Assembly (NCBI GenBank): GCA_034687125.1
Contig: JAQGBZ010000001.1
Location: 620,001-684,000 of the forward strand
Direction of reading: 5' to 3'
Length of the DNA: 64,000 bases
Source: Neelides folsomi
Lineage: Eukaryota > Arthropoda > Collembola > Neelipleona > Neelidae
The notes beneath the pieces were generated by a model, which searched no databases, was not told the DNA's origin, and saw nothing but the letters and a program-made list of their open reading frames with translations. Position numbers and translations under genes: made by a program. Shown here piece after piece: positions 13,292 to 24,728 of this stretch (the first letter of the stretch is position 1; each line of letters opens with the position of its first letter).

Positions 13292-14467
13292 CTATTCAAT
13301 TTTACTATAGCTCTTAATGATCTGAACAAGTATACCAATATTTGCACAAAAGAAAGCAATAGATTCGAGCCACACGTACATGAAAGTATTCCTCCCCTCA
13401 AATTCAAGGTAATAGGCAGGAAGGAGCCAAGCAATTTGAGCAAAATACCAAACAGCTAAAAGAATAAGTCCATGTGTCCACTTCATTGACAATTTGGGTG
13501 CAAGAACAGGAAGGAAGCTCAGATACCACAAGAAGTACTGAGACGTGCAAACCTTGTTGAATACAACAAAGCAGTAAGTTTGAACAAACAGAACAAATGC
13601 CAAATCAGTTTTTTTCGGAAAAAGGACAGCCGCTCCAACGCAGAGAATTAATTGAGGGACGAAGGAAATAAGTTTCAGAAGGAGTCCATCATTCCCAGAA
13701 TTCAAATACAGGAGATAAAAGTAAAGAGAGAAATTGTGCCTGATGTCTTTTCTCTTCACATGATAGAAATAAGTTTCCTCGAGAAATTCTTCTCCGTATA
13801 ATTGGTAGGAAATGACAGTTGGAATCCCAAAACCAAGAATTGACCCAAGAATCAACTTCATCCGTGTTCCATTCAAAGTGAAGAATTTTTTGAAAAAGCC
13901 TTCATCCCCTACGGGACCTGTGGCTAAATAGAGAGGAAGACAAAACGGGAGTGTGTAAGGCTTAAAATGAACAGCAAATCCATATAAGAATCCTCCAATT
14001 CCAGTGACGTTCAATTGACAAAAATATAAAGTTCCAAGGACGAGTGTTAAGATAATTGCTTCTGAACTTCCACGGGTGCAGATGACGATGGGGAGCGGAT
14101 TGTAAATCCAAACAAGACTCCAATTTGTGCAACTGTCACTTCCGCCTTCGTAACGTCGTTGGTTCTTGAGTAGGAGGAAGATGAGATAGGCCGTGAGAAG
14201 ATCAAAGAAAACGAAAAGGAGTTTTCCATAAGATGCGAACCAGGTGATGTTTGGTGTCAACATCCAGGCCAAGATCGGAGTGTATCTGAATGTTTCTCGA
14301 AGATATGGGGAGCTCCCGTTGACGACGTAATGCGCTGCATCGGTGAAAACCGAATAGTCGATGTCAGTAAATTTCACTACGCTCACTGAATCTTGGTACA
14401 ACCCATAAGCTACAAAAGCAAGACGAAGAAGAAACCCGAAAAACAAATGCTTTGCAATCGAAATCAT
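13292..14467 (-). CDS. PIGM: GPI alpha-1,4-mannosyltransferase 1 (PIG-M)
   Basis: PIG-M adds the first mannose to the glycosylphosphatidylinositol precursor on the lumenal side of the ER, using dolichol-phosphate-mannose. The gene is a single exon of 391 codons, close to the usual length (about 400-420). After the first membrane segment comes FTDIDYSVFTDAAHYVVNG, with the DxD (DID) motif required for activity, then SPYLRETFRYTPILAW, a family signature. The protein is strongly hydrophobic, with about ten predicted membrane helices. Further family blocks are YGFAVHFKPYTLPFCLPLYL, VKRKDIRHNFSLYFY and a FNKVCTSQYFLWYLSFLP motif. Many animal PIGM genes lack introns, consistent with this one. It lies 126 bp downstream of the NDUFAF8 stop on the same strand. 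Confidence 0.95.
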   Translation of the reverse strand: MISIAKHLFFGFLLRLAFVAYGLYQDSVSVVKFTDIDYSVFTDAAHYVVNGSSPYLRETFRYTPILAWMLTPNITWFASYGKLLFVFFDLLTAYLIFLLLKNQRRYEGGSDSCTNWSLVWIYNPLPIVICTRGSSEAIILTLVLGTLYFCQLNVTGIGGFLYGFAVHFKPYTLPFCLPLYLATGPVGDEGFFKKFFTLNGTRMKLILGSILGFGIPTVISYQLYGEEFLEETYFYHVKRKDIRHNFSLYFYLLYLNSGNDGLLLKLISFVPQLILCVGAAVLFPKKTDLAFVLFVQTYCFVVFNKVCTSQYFLWYLSFLPVLAPKLSMKWTHGLILLAVWYFAQIAWLLPAYYLEFEGRNTFMYVWLESIAFFCANIGILVQIIKSYSKIE

Positions 14468-14593
14468 TTTTAAGTTTTGTTAATTTATATACGAGTTACT
14501 ATTATTGTTAATTCTAAGAACACTTCAAGTTAATGTCTTTTGCTATATATTCTAATTTCAAGTGAAATGACTAGGTTAACTAGAAAGTCGTTA

Positions 14594-14791
14594 TTAAATT
14601 CTTGATCCGTGCTTTTTAGCAGAAGCCATCAGACATTTTTTGAAAGCCTTGAACTCTTTGTCACACTGATATTGTTTGGGGTCATCTGTTTGAACTACAC
14701 ACTTGGCATAAGCAACTCCTTCCACAACACACTCACTGCCATATTTAGGGAACAATTTTAAACGGTCTCTGGCCTTTTTCACTGCTTCCAT
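14594..14791 (-). CDS. NDUFAF8: NADH dehydrogenase assembly factor 8-like twin CX9C protein
   Basis: This is a 65-residue single-exon protein of the twin-CX9C (CHCH) type, imported into the mitochondrial intermembrane space by the MIA40 pathway. Cysteines fall at 21 and 31 and at 43 and 53, giving two perfect CX9C helices. The context GVAYAKCV and the 'CDKEFKAFKKC' helix match NDUFAF8 (C17orf89), which stabilises NDUFAF5 during complex I assembly. The family name is from recall and could be another small CHCH protein, but the fold class is certain. The stop of the upstream membrane-protein gene lies only 47 bp before this ATG. That interval contains no AG dinucleotide, so neither cis- nor trans-splicing can join just upstream of this start. 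Confidence 0.8.
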   Translation of the reverse strand: MEAVKKARDRLKLFPKYGSECVVEGVAYAKCVVQTDDPKQYQCDKEFKAFKKCLMASAKKHGSRI

Positions 14792-14838
14792 TAATTATTG
14801 TTTTTATTGTTTTAATTCAATAATGGATAAAAGAAAAT

Positions 14839-15333
14839 TCAAAAAAACTTATTCCACCAAGAAGTTTTCCCTTCGGCTAGTTTCTTTTCTTGGGCAATTC
14901 TTCTCTCTTCGTCTTTTATAGCGGCAAATTCTTGGTATTTAGCCATTCTTTTTTCATTTGCTTCTATCCATTGTTGCTTCAATGTCTTTCCAGTTTTTTT
15001 CTCTGACGCCCAGAACAAGTAATTGGGGTCGGCTGCTTCGGGATAATCTTCGGGCCTAAATTAACCAATAGCATAACAATTAATTAATTAATGATAATTT
15101 CACTTCAAAATTTCACTCGCTCTTGTAGATTAAATACTAAACAATACATCATTATAACTTGATAATTCCTTTCCTTACTTGGCAATGAAAAGGTAGTAAA
15201 TTGGAGCACTGCACATACACAATACGGCAATGGTAGATCCCCCAATAATAAAGAGCTTGTAGTTTCGTTCGGCCCAAGAAAGCTTTTTCAAGTAATAAGG
15301 AACTTGCTTTTTATGAGTTCTGCTCCAGTCCAT
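14839..15333 (-). CDS. Small single-pass membrane protein, unidentified
   Basis: Two exons, 15333-15179 and 15055-14839, join in phase (K codon split AA|G) and give 123 residues. The N-terminus is short and basic (MDWSRTHKKQVPYYLKKLSW). One hydrophobic helix follows at about residues 27-49 (FIIGGSTIAVLCMCSAPIYY). The rest is a charged, largely helical tail that may form a coiled coil (KTLKQQWIEANEKRMAKYQE) and ends KTSWWNKFF. This layout suits a small mitochondrial inner-membrane protein, such as an assembly factor or complex subunit, and both neighbours are mitochondrial CX9C proteins. That localisation is inference. I could not match it to a named family. Coding quality is good: both splice sites are consensus and the frame is open over both exons. 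Confidence 0.8.
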
Positions 15334-15486
15334 CTGAAATAAAACAATATTCCCAATTTATTCATAAATTGAAGGCCAATTGTTTGTGCACCAAAAATAT
15401 TAACACCGAATGATTACTTTAATATGAAAATTGTATGATAAGGGTATTAAAGGGCAAATGTATTCGATAGTTGTTTGATGGAAAAA

Positions 15487-15780
15487 TTATTTCTTGGAAG
15501 CGTCTCGGGCTTTCTGTCTCTTTTGAAGAGCAAACTTAAATCCGTCACAAGAAAAGAAATTTTCTTTCTCGTAATACTCACAACAGTCCAACATCTTTTG
15601 AATCACATTTTCACATTTGTCTTGCTGGTAGTTGTGCTCTGGGTTAGATAATTTGATGATAATAGGGATCTTTTAATTTCAATTGAGAACATTAAATTTT
15701 TTCTTACTTTGAAGACAGGATTGAATTTCACAAGCCCAGGGTTGGCATTCGTCAATTGCTTTTTTAACCGGTTTACTCAT
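15487..15780 (-). CDS. CMC4: Cx9C motif-containing protein 4 (CMC4 / p8)
   Basis: CMC4 is a small twin-CX9C protein of the mitochondrial intermembrane space, folded by the MIA40 disulfide relay. Its precise role is unclear. Exons 15780-15708 and 15638-15487 join in phase (A|AG) and give 74 residues. Cysteines are at 12, 17, 22, 33, 43, 44 and 55. This reproduces the seven-cysteine spacing of human p8-MTCP1 with an offset of five residues. The sequence CQPWACEIQSCLQ is close to the human CQKQACEIQKCLQ. The C-terminus is basic (KRQKARDASKK), as in the family. It is first in a run of three tightly packed minus-strand genes for small, probably mitochondrial, proteins. Confidence 0.93.
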
Positions 15781-16406
15781 ATTTCAAGCATAATCCATGT
15801 AAAATTACTTCAATTTGCAAATAATTTCAGTAAAAATTAATCGATATTTAGCAAAATATAAAGAGCTTGAGATTGAAAAGAAAACACTCATCGTCGGCAA
15901 AAGCCAAAATTATTCTTTAGATTTCGCAATACATAGTAAGATATAAATTTTAAATTCTCATAGTACCCCGGTTTATAAAGAAAATGACAATGATAGTCGA
16001 TAAATCTTTAAATGTGAATTAGGACAATAATAATGAATAAATGATAATAAACGGTCAATATTTTCTACCAACAATTTTAATCATCATTTTAATCACAATA
16101 AATTATGTAAGCACCGCACCGCAATAAATAAATATAAAAAACTAATAGGTCTTCCTACAAAACTCCTGAAATTACTCGAGCTAACAATAAATGTTTATTA
16201 AACTATAAGAAGTTTAAATTTTAATTAATCAGACAAGATACCTAAGGATTTTTTATACATATAAAGTTTATAGTTTATTATTTTATAGTTTAAAGTAGTT
16301 CATACTACTTATACACCCCTGCGCAATAGTAAAAATGTATTTTAACAGCTTTAGTTCCAGTAACAAATCAACAGTATTTATACATTTTTGGTTTAAATAT
16401 TACAAA
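15781..16406. other. Intergenic region between GCC2 and CMC4
   Basis: About 630 bp of AT-rich sequence covering the CMC4 upstream region and the GCC2 3' UTR. Nothing else was recognised. Confidence 0.45.
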
Positions 16407-19400
16407 TCATTTTGACCCCCCTGATTGAGACCAAATAGGAAGGTAAGAACCCCATCCGGCCCCTTCTTTTTTTGAAATTCCAGACCCTAAAATATTGAAA
16501 ATTGTTAACTGACTTTGAGAGAAATATTACAATGCGAAATATTGACAAATGAAGTCAAACCTTTCACAGAATTTTCAAGTCGTGCAAGTTCTTCAGGTGA
16601 AAGTTTCAACATCGTTTGAATTACAGGAATCAATCTCAACCGCTCATCTTCTCCATTTAAAGTTATAAACTAGGATAAAAAGATTTAACACATTAACCAC
16701 AACAAAATATTATTAAATGTTAGATTATTTGAAGAAATGTCTTACCTTTAAAAGTATGTTTTTAAGATATTCTGTGTTTTCCTTGATGTGCTCCTTTCTC
16801 TCGTTGTCTCTCTCAATTCTCCTGATTTCTTCTTTCAGAGCTTCGCTCAGTTGATTTAAGCGTTCGCAATTGGATTCAGACTCTCGAATAATTGACGTAA
16901 GATGTTGAATTTGGGAGTTGCTTCGCTGAAGTTCCGTTTTTAATTGGTCGTAATTATGAATCTCAAACTCATTCAAGTCGGTTACTATCAATTATAATAT
17001 AATTGTTTTAATCCTCAATAACTTTTTAAGTTTTGTTATAGATAGAATTTTTAAACTTACCTTTAGAATTTGCAACAGACTCAAAACTAGCACTCAACAG
17101 CTGCTCAAATGATATGTTGTCATTTCGTGATAAATAAGTCGAGTTTACACTTTCAGAGCCCTAAATATAAAATTGGTTTAATCATTTTCAAAAAAATTTA
17201 TAACAAAAATATCAGCAAACCTCGCATTCTCCTCTGGGCATCATTCGCAATTGTTCAAATCCATACATTCCAGGCGTATTTAAATTAGTGTCAATCGTCA
17301 AAGGCATGTGAACAGAATTGCTCATCAACGGAATATTTGGATTGATAGGGCGAAATCCAATTGGTGTCTCAATTTCATCGTTGGGTTGTAATTGTGGTTT
17401 TGGATTCTCAAATGTTTCAGGGATTCTTGACAATTCTAATTCTTCTTTAAAACTTCTCAATTGAGATTCATAATGCACCTTCTTCGACTCAAAATTTTCC
17501 TTTAAGAAAAAATAAAAACAATCCGTAATGCTGAGATTACTAAAAGTTTAAGATTCCATTTCTATTATAACAATAATTTATAATTTTAAGTGAAAATAAA
17601 GAATCACAATAAGTAAAGCCTTGTCAGTTTCATGCTCAGCCTTGAGTTTATCAATTTCAGAAGAAAACTTTGTATCTTTCTTTCTGAGCTCTTCCTTAAG
17701 AGAAGTAATGTCATTGTTTAAGGCGAGCTCATTTTCCAAACAGTTCGTCTTAAATTTATTCAATTTTAAGGTCAATTCGGTTTTGTCAAAGACCAAATTT
17801 TCGTTTTCTGCTTTCAATGCTTGAAAGTCACTCCTAGTAAAAAATTTATTTATTATGTGTATAAAGACAAACATAATTTAGAAGTTAATTTTTATGCGAT
17901 TTTGTTGAGATTCGAATATACAAAATATTTAAAATAGACATTACTTTAATATTCCAATTTCGGAATGAAAGTCTTGAACAATTTTCTGCATGTTTTCTAA
18001 TTGGTCCTTTTCAAACGCATCATTGGTAAGCGGCTTTTGAGATCGCAACATCGTTAAAGCCTTAACTTTATAATTATTGTATTCCGAATCCAATTGACGA
18101 ATTTCAAGCTTCAAGTTCGAAATTTGGGATTCTCGCCCAAGCTTTTCTTCTTCATAAAGTGAGATCTACAAAAATAAAGTGTTACTTGCCTAATTAGAAA
18201 TCGAATTCAGGTAGTATATCTTAATAAATAATTTACCCTATGCTCTAAATTGGAAATGGTTTTCATCATGGACGTTTCTTTTTCATCAAATTGCTTCATC
18301 TCGGTTTCAAGATTCATTTTTAGAAATTTGTGGTCCAGTTCGAGTTTTCCGTATTCTTGTTTCTTTTCGTTCAATTTCTCATTTAGCTTCGTTAATTCTT
18401 CTTGCAAAAAGTTAACTTTTTCAGTTTTTCTTATAACGTCGGCCTGTATTTAAAATTTTCATTACTATTACTAGTTTTTAACTCCATAATGTAATCTCTT
18501 ATCCAGCTGATTTACCTTAAATATTCTGAAGTACTACTCAAACACACGGGAATTGGCGCGGTCCCTAGATTGACATTATCTTTTTATTTCCTTATTCTAT
18601 TCCTCATCATTTTATTTCACACCAATCTTCCTTTTCAAATTTTATATTAAACGGGGAATGCATAAGTAACACCACAAGAGTTAATTAATTTAATAAGAAT
18701 GCAGTTTTTAGAAAATTAAAGTAGAAAAACAATAAAAGTTGCCGCGCCATGGACAGCGCCAACTCCGGTGTGTTTGAGTGGTATATTTTTATAGATTAAA
18801 TTATAATAATAATGAGACATAATCTACAAAATAGACAACTAACTTGAAGAGTTTCTTTAGCACCAGTCAGTTGTTCAATCTTTTCTTGAGAAGTCAAAAT
18901 CTTTTCTTGGTCCTCTTCAATGACTTTTTCTTTAATAATGACATCTTCTTTCAATCTTTCCATTTCCCTGTCTTTGTCTTCGAGAAGATCTTGAAAATTT
19001 TGAATCTTCTTTTCATAATCGGAAATTTCCAGGGATAAAATTGTCGCTTGTCTTTTTTCCTAGTTATAGATCACTCATTTTAAATTAAATCTTACTTACA
19101 AAGTTCTTTGTTGAAATGGTATTTTGCAAGTTCGAATCAATTCAAGGAGATAGGAAAATGTTAAAATGTTTGTTTATTTGATAATAAGTGATAGACCAAC
19201 CTGTTCAGCACCCGCTCCTACAACTTTAGCTTCCTTGAGTTCTTTCTCTAAAGTTTCTGCCATTTCTTTCCAATGTTTGTTTTCTACTTCTGATTTCTCA
19301 AGCCTTTCTACTTTATCTCTCAAAATTATATTAGTAGCAGTCAAACTCTAAATTACAACAAGAATTTAAATCAATGATCATCCAATTCAATTTTCCTATC

Positions 19401-19894
19401 AAAACTTTTATTGTAAAAGTTTATATGTTATCATTTAAAAGGAGGATAATTATCAATTTTACCTGAATCTGAGAATTTTCATCATAGTGAGCTTCTTTGG
19501 ATTTAATATTTAAATCAATTGATGCTTTTAAGTCTTTTTCTAATGACTTTTCTTTCTTCTTGAGCCTATCCACTTCATCTTGAGCATTGTCAAGTTCTTG
19601 CTGAATCTTTAATGTCATTTTAGTCCTTTCAAACAGCTTAGCCTTTTCTTCATCTAATTTCTTGATTTCGGCAGCTTGCTCAATAGTCTTTCTCTTTAGC
19701 TTGGCGGCCAACACTTTGAGCTAAATAATAATCAACAATTTTAAACTTCTCCAAATATTCTTGATTCATATCAATATGTAAATAAGTATTAAATAGTTAA
19801 TACTTTTACATTTATCATTTACCTTATTATAACGTTCATCTGGATCGGTGAGCTCATTAGAGTTAGTGCTGATATTCAAGTCCTTTTCCTCCAT
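16407..19894 (-). CDS. GCC2: GRIP and coiled-coil domain protein 2 (GCC185-type golgin)
   Basis: This is a trans-Golgi tethering golgin. Its C-terminal GRIP domain binds Arl1, and its coiled coil captures endosome-to-Golgi carriers. I find twelve exons with agreeing phases: 19894-19823, 19720-19463, 19347-19201, 19059-18844, 18443-18237, 18165-17945, 17833-17608, 17499-17221, 17160-17061, 16984-16746, 16669-16561 and 16486-16407. They give 717 residues. Nearly all of residues 25-440 is heptad coiled coil. A proline/asparagine-rich linker follows (about 465-530), then a second coil. The GRIP domain is near 645-692: ENTEYLKNILLKF, then LIPVIQTMLKLSPEELARL, then a tail GAGWGSYLPIWSQSGGSK that mirrors the GCC2 'SGWASYLHSWSG' end. 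The protein is much shorter than vertebrate GCC2 (about 1,680 residues). Exon 4 uses a GTTAGT donor. Its next intron carries a MITE. Confidence 0.9.
18534..18781. mobile_element. MITE-like inverted-repeat element in a GCC2 intron (Tc1/mariner-like, TA target site)
   Basis: A 248-bp non-coding element with 31-bp terminal inverted repeats lies wholly inside the intron between GCC2 exons 4 and 5. The left arm (18534-18564) and right arm (18751-18781, reversed) differ at four positions. Both share ACTCAAACACAC and TTGGCGC. A TA dinucleotide flanks each end (18532-18533 and 18782-18783), the target duplication of Tc1/mariner-type transposases. The interior is AT-rich with no coding capacity, so it is non-autonomous. 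The arms are GC-rich against an AT-rich background, which makes them stand out. Superfamily assignment rests only on the TA duplication. Confidence 0.7.
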
Positions 19895-21012
19895 CGTTTA
19901 GTTTCAAAATAAAGTCACTATTCAACTAATCATTAGCCACTGGTTCTCAGACACGGAAGTCTCTAAATTAAGTTAAAAGAAGGGTTTGTATGCTTAATCT
20001 GAATCTGTGTCGGAATATTTATTATAATGCAAAAATTCGATAAATTGAAGAGGATTAACAATGGATCTCCTACCATTGTAAAACCATTTAAATTATAATA
20101 AATGCAGTCATTAATCGCTGCCTTGTGGTTAATACGATTTAAACTTTTTAATATTTAGTTATGTACAGATAGTGTGTGTACCGTTAACTTCAAGGCTGCT
20201 TTAACAATGTTAATAAATGAAATGTGGTCCTACACATGTTAATTTTTAGATTGTAATAAATAATCTTGACTAAATAATTTTATCAATGAATTTAATTACC
20301 ATTAAACGCCAAGCAGTCCTAATTACATTTCATGACTAAACTCTCATTTTGGATATCTCTTAATTATTTAAAAACTAATTTGTTCGGAACAAGTTAGAAA
20401 TAAAACTTTGATAAATGTCACTTGTAATTTAAAAGTATGCCGTAAGTTGCAGGATTTAGGATATTCTATTCTTCACCCCAATTTGATACACTTTTGCACA
20501 CTCAAACGCGAATTGGCTCAAGTTCCACCTTCAATTTTCCATCTGTCTTTAATGGGTTTAGTTTGACATTTAAATAATAGACATTCTTTTAGCAAGTAGT
20601 AGAAGATTAAAAATTAATCATTTGGAGAGTAAGAGTATATTACTCATCACACCACCATTATGAGCTAACGACATCATTAGCACCAATGTAAATAATTAAA
20701 CTCAAGATTCAAAAACCCAATTAATTAATTAATCCTTTTACATGATTCCTCATCTTTACCATGAATTTTTAATCATCAGAAAGCAAATTTTTATTTGGTT
20801 AATCCTCGATAGTTGTTAAATTTTCGGTGCCTTTTTATCTGACTCGTATTTTATAAAGGTAAGTTTTATTCAATTTAACAGTTTATGCATAATATTAGTG
20901 TAGGCATTCATTTAAACTACAATTAAATTAATAAATATTTATTTCATTTTATTCTTTTATATAATATTATTTTGATGATGATTATATATTTCTTTATTTT
21001 AGGACATTTAAA
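19895..21012. promoter_or_regulatory. Divergent promoter region, GCC2 / PPM1H, with PPM1H 5' UTR intron
   Basis: About 1.1 kb separates the GCC2 start (minus) from the PPM1H start (plus). It probably contains both promoters. On the plus strand a 5' UTR exon seems to end at 20858 with a consensus donor (AAAG|GTAAGT), and the acceptor TTTATTTTAG ends at 21002, ten bases before the PPM1H ATG. No other feature was recognised. Confidence 0.45.
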
Positions 21013-23489
21013 ATGATTAATCGATTCAAAAGCGCCTTACTCAATGCCGTCAGCAATACAAGCCTCGATCACTCAAATCAAGTTAATGGGTCTTCATCAC
21101 ACAGTTCGGGATCAAATCTTGGATCCCACTCACAACCTCACAGTTCCAAAGCTACTCATCAGAACTACGAAAGACGCAAGCCAGTTAAATACGAATACAT
21201 GAGGCCTCATTTTTTACAACTCTCATCCGAAGATGAAATTCAAGTCACAGCTGATCACGTTGTGAGACCTATCATTGTTTCAAAGGACATTTCTGCTCTT
21301 CCTTGGCAAGCTGGATATGCAGAGTAAAAATAACTATACAATAATAAATGATAATGTCATTCTAAGAAATAATTATCATTCGATTAAGAAAATGGAGATT
21401 AAATGATTTATAATATTGCAGAACTATTAATTCTGGGAAATCAAAAAGAAATGAAGATCAGGCTCGTGTTCATACTGGATTCATTGACGTTGAAGTCCCC
21501 ATTGAACCCGAGGCAACTACTTTGAACACAAACATCAGTGGAGTGTCCGAGGAATTGCCTATTGAAAATGCTGTAAAAACTGTTCGCATTCCTTATCGTT
21601 ATTTTGCCTTGTTTGATGGTCACGCTGGTCCAGGAGCTGCAGTTGCTGCTTCTCTCGTCCTTCACACAATTATTCATGTATGATTTGATTATTGGACAAA
21701 CGGAATTATAAATACATTTTATTATAAAACGATGAATTTGTTATAAATCATAATAATTATGTTTATGTTAGTTATTTCTAACTTCGTTTTTTTAATTAGG
21801 AAAAACTCAATGAAATTGGGCAACATTTAATTGAAGATGGTCCGTTTTGTGAGATGACGAAGTCAAGTGGAAAGACAAGGGGAGTTCTTTGGTTTCCTCA
21901 AACAAATGTCACCCATACTTCGCTCATTACCGGAGCACTGGAATTGGCTTTTAATGAAATGGTTATAAATCAGACCTTTTCCTTTTAATGATTTGATCAG
22001 TTTTTTTATTTTACATCGGCATTTGGATTACATTTACAAAATATTTTAAACTATTTTGTTGCTTTATTAGGACCGACAAATAGAAGAGGACAATAAAAAT
22101 TTTGAAGGAGTCAACGGAGGTTGCACAGCTGTCGTCTGCTTGTTCATTCTGGGAAAAATTTTCATAGCTAATGCTGGAGATTCAAGAGCAATTCTATGCA
22201 GAAAGAATGCCGAAACTTTGGCTTTATCCCAAGATTTTACTCCAGAATCAGAAAGAACGAGAGTTCGTCAATTTGTAAGTTTTATTCAAATCCATTTTAT
22301 GAAAAAATCTTAAAATTATACAAAATATCAAATAATTTTCATAATTTTCAAATTCAGGCCGCACAAAACCCTAGTCTTTTGGGAAACGAATTTACTTCAG
22401 ACGAATATTTAAGAAGACCAGTTAAGAAAGATGTGGGAACGAAAATCGCATACCGTGCTGCTTTTATGACCGGCTGGGCTTATAAAACTGCAACTTACGA
22501 CGATCTTAAGTTTCCTGTTGTTTTCGGCCATGGGAAAAGGGTACCTACTTTATTCCATTAGTACATTACATTTAACAACAATTAACAAAAGTAGTCTGAC
22601 AAATAAAATAATAAATACTATTCTTTTTAACAGAGTCGTGTGTTGGCCACAATCGGAGTTACTCGAGGATTTGGAGATCATGAGCTCAGTGCTCATAATT
22701 CGAATATTAGTATAAAACCCTTTCTCTCTTCACAACCAGAAGTATGGGATTTAATGAATGAATCATTATTATTCAACTTATAAAATATTTATTTATTAAT
22801 TTTTAATTAATTTGTTAATCTTTTGAATAGGTGAAAGTAATCCATGTAGAAAGCGATGAAATTGGTGAGGACGATGTGATAGTTATGGGAACTGACGGAT
22901 TATGGGATGTTACACCAAATGATGTGGCGTCTGGAGCCGTCTTTTCGACAATCGACACTTATCCTCTAACGGATCCAACTCGCTTTAAATACAGATACAC
23001 GTCTGCTGCACAAGATCTTGTTATGCACGCAAGAGGAAAATTTAATGACCGAAATTGGAAGATGTCTGATGGATCTCGTAATAAAATTATATAAAATTTG
23101 GAATTATACTGTTTACAATTTTAGTAATAAGTAAGCATTTTAAAAATTATATTTTTCTATTTGCAGCCGCTACAATTGACGACATTTCCATTTTTGTTAT
23201 ACCACTCTGGCCTTACAAATCAGAAGTTTTACAAAGAGGGACGAAAATCACCCTCAATGCAAATGAAATTAATGAAAATTTCAATCCACTCGAATTTTTC
23301 AACTACGAAGATGGAAATGAAATGAAGTCAAATATTAATGTCAATGGTTATTCACTTGCTCCAATCGTCAAACCCGAAGCAGACGAAGAAATGATCACCG
23401 AAGATCCTTCAGATGAAGGAGAGATAAAAGAAAGCGCAAAGAAAAGATCCCGTGACGATATTGAGATGGACGAATCAATTAATAATTAG
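21013..23489 (+). CDS. PPM1H: PP2C-family protein phosphatase, PPM1H/J/M type
   Basis: This is a metal-dependent Ser/Thr phosphatase. PPM1H is known to dephosphorylate Rab GTPases and thereby counteract LRRK2. Eight exons agree in phase: 21013-21323, 21422-21677, 21800-21961, 22071-22274, 22358-22540, 22634-22741, 22831-23077 and 23167-23489. They give 597 residues. Family landmarks in order: a basic MINRFKSAL start, HVVRPIIVSKDISALPWQAG, KRNEDQA, YFALFDGHAGPGAA (metal-binding aspartate), NGGCTAVVCLFILGK, NAGDSRAIL, FTPESER, the subfamily insert LLGNEFTSDEYLRRPV, TGWAYKT, TRGFGDHEL, MGTDGLWDV (metal aspartate) and DDISIFVIP. After the usual family end there is a tail of about 90 residues that is acidic and has a basic KKRSR patch. 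Closely related PPM1J or PPM1M cannot be excluded. Confidence 0.92.
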
Positions 23490-24728
23490 CTTTATTTTTA
23501 TACGGGGTTTATCCTCAGGACTTTTACGATTCCATTTATAATATTTACAATATACAAAGAATAACATGTGTAGTAATTAAATAATTACTGCATTATTAAT
23601 GAGGTATTTTAGATTCAATTAGCGATTCAGCGACCCTACATTATTCCTATCTATCATTAATATTCTACATTCGTATTATTTGCATTAAATCGATTTAATG
23701 TTTTAATGTTGAACTCATACCAGCGTATTTACGTAACAATAACTAAAAACAGGATCAGATTATACATAAATATTAAATCATTTGTAATTTTTCTTAATCT
23801 AAAATGTTATTTATAGGATTAGATCGCCAACTGTTAATCAATTTCCAAATAAATGGACAATTTAGATTTTAATTTCAGATGATAAATGTTATTGTTTGTA
23901 ATTGTTTTAGATTAATTTATAGTGACAAGCAGTATTTTATCTAGATATTTAACTTTTGTTTATTTTCAATATATTTTATAGTTTTAATACTATTTCTTTA
24001 TAACTAAATGATTTACAATTAATGGCTATAGGGGTGGATTTAATACTTTCATTTAGAGCTGTGATATATCCTATGCTCTGATAAGTTCTCATTTTTCATT
24101 TTCTAATACAAGGTTCAGGTTAACGTTTTATAAATTTTAAATTTCTTTTACTTTATTTCTAATTGTTTAAATACAGACTATATTAGGGATCTAGCTTTGT
24201 TAATAGTTTTTATTTTTAAATGGTAACTCACTCATTGTTTTAATGTTATTACTTTATTACGTATTATTATTGAAACTAAACAAAATAGCGCATTTATATT
24301 TACTAATGAATAATGCATTTGAATAATCACAAGCACGAATAAAGAAGCTTTTCAGACTTTAATGCGTTTAATTCATTAATATTTAAATAATTTTATTGCT
24401 TGTTAGCTTTATAATTACAACATCAATTCATAAGTTTAAAACTATTTTATAAAAAACAAAAAAGGTCAAAATACCAACAACTTGCATATTAGAACTAAAA
24501 CATCAAATCAAAACAAATTAAATTATTAAAACTATTAAAGTTATATCAAATTTTTTCAAAAATATTAGGATATGGCAATAAATTGCCAACCTACTGATAG
24601 TACATTATAATTGATAGTGAATTTTTTAATAGCGAATTACAATTGTTAATATCATGTAGAATAACAGGTTTTGGTTTAAAAGAGACCAAAAATTAATTCA
24701 ACTCGAATAATAGTTTCAACAATAACAA
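23490..24728. other. Convergent intergenic region PPM1H / BCAP31
   Basis: About 1.2 kb of very AT-rich sequence between two facing genes. It holds their 3' UTRs. I found no exon, RNA gene or repeat to report. Confidence 0.5.
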
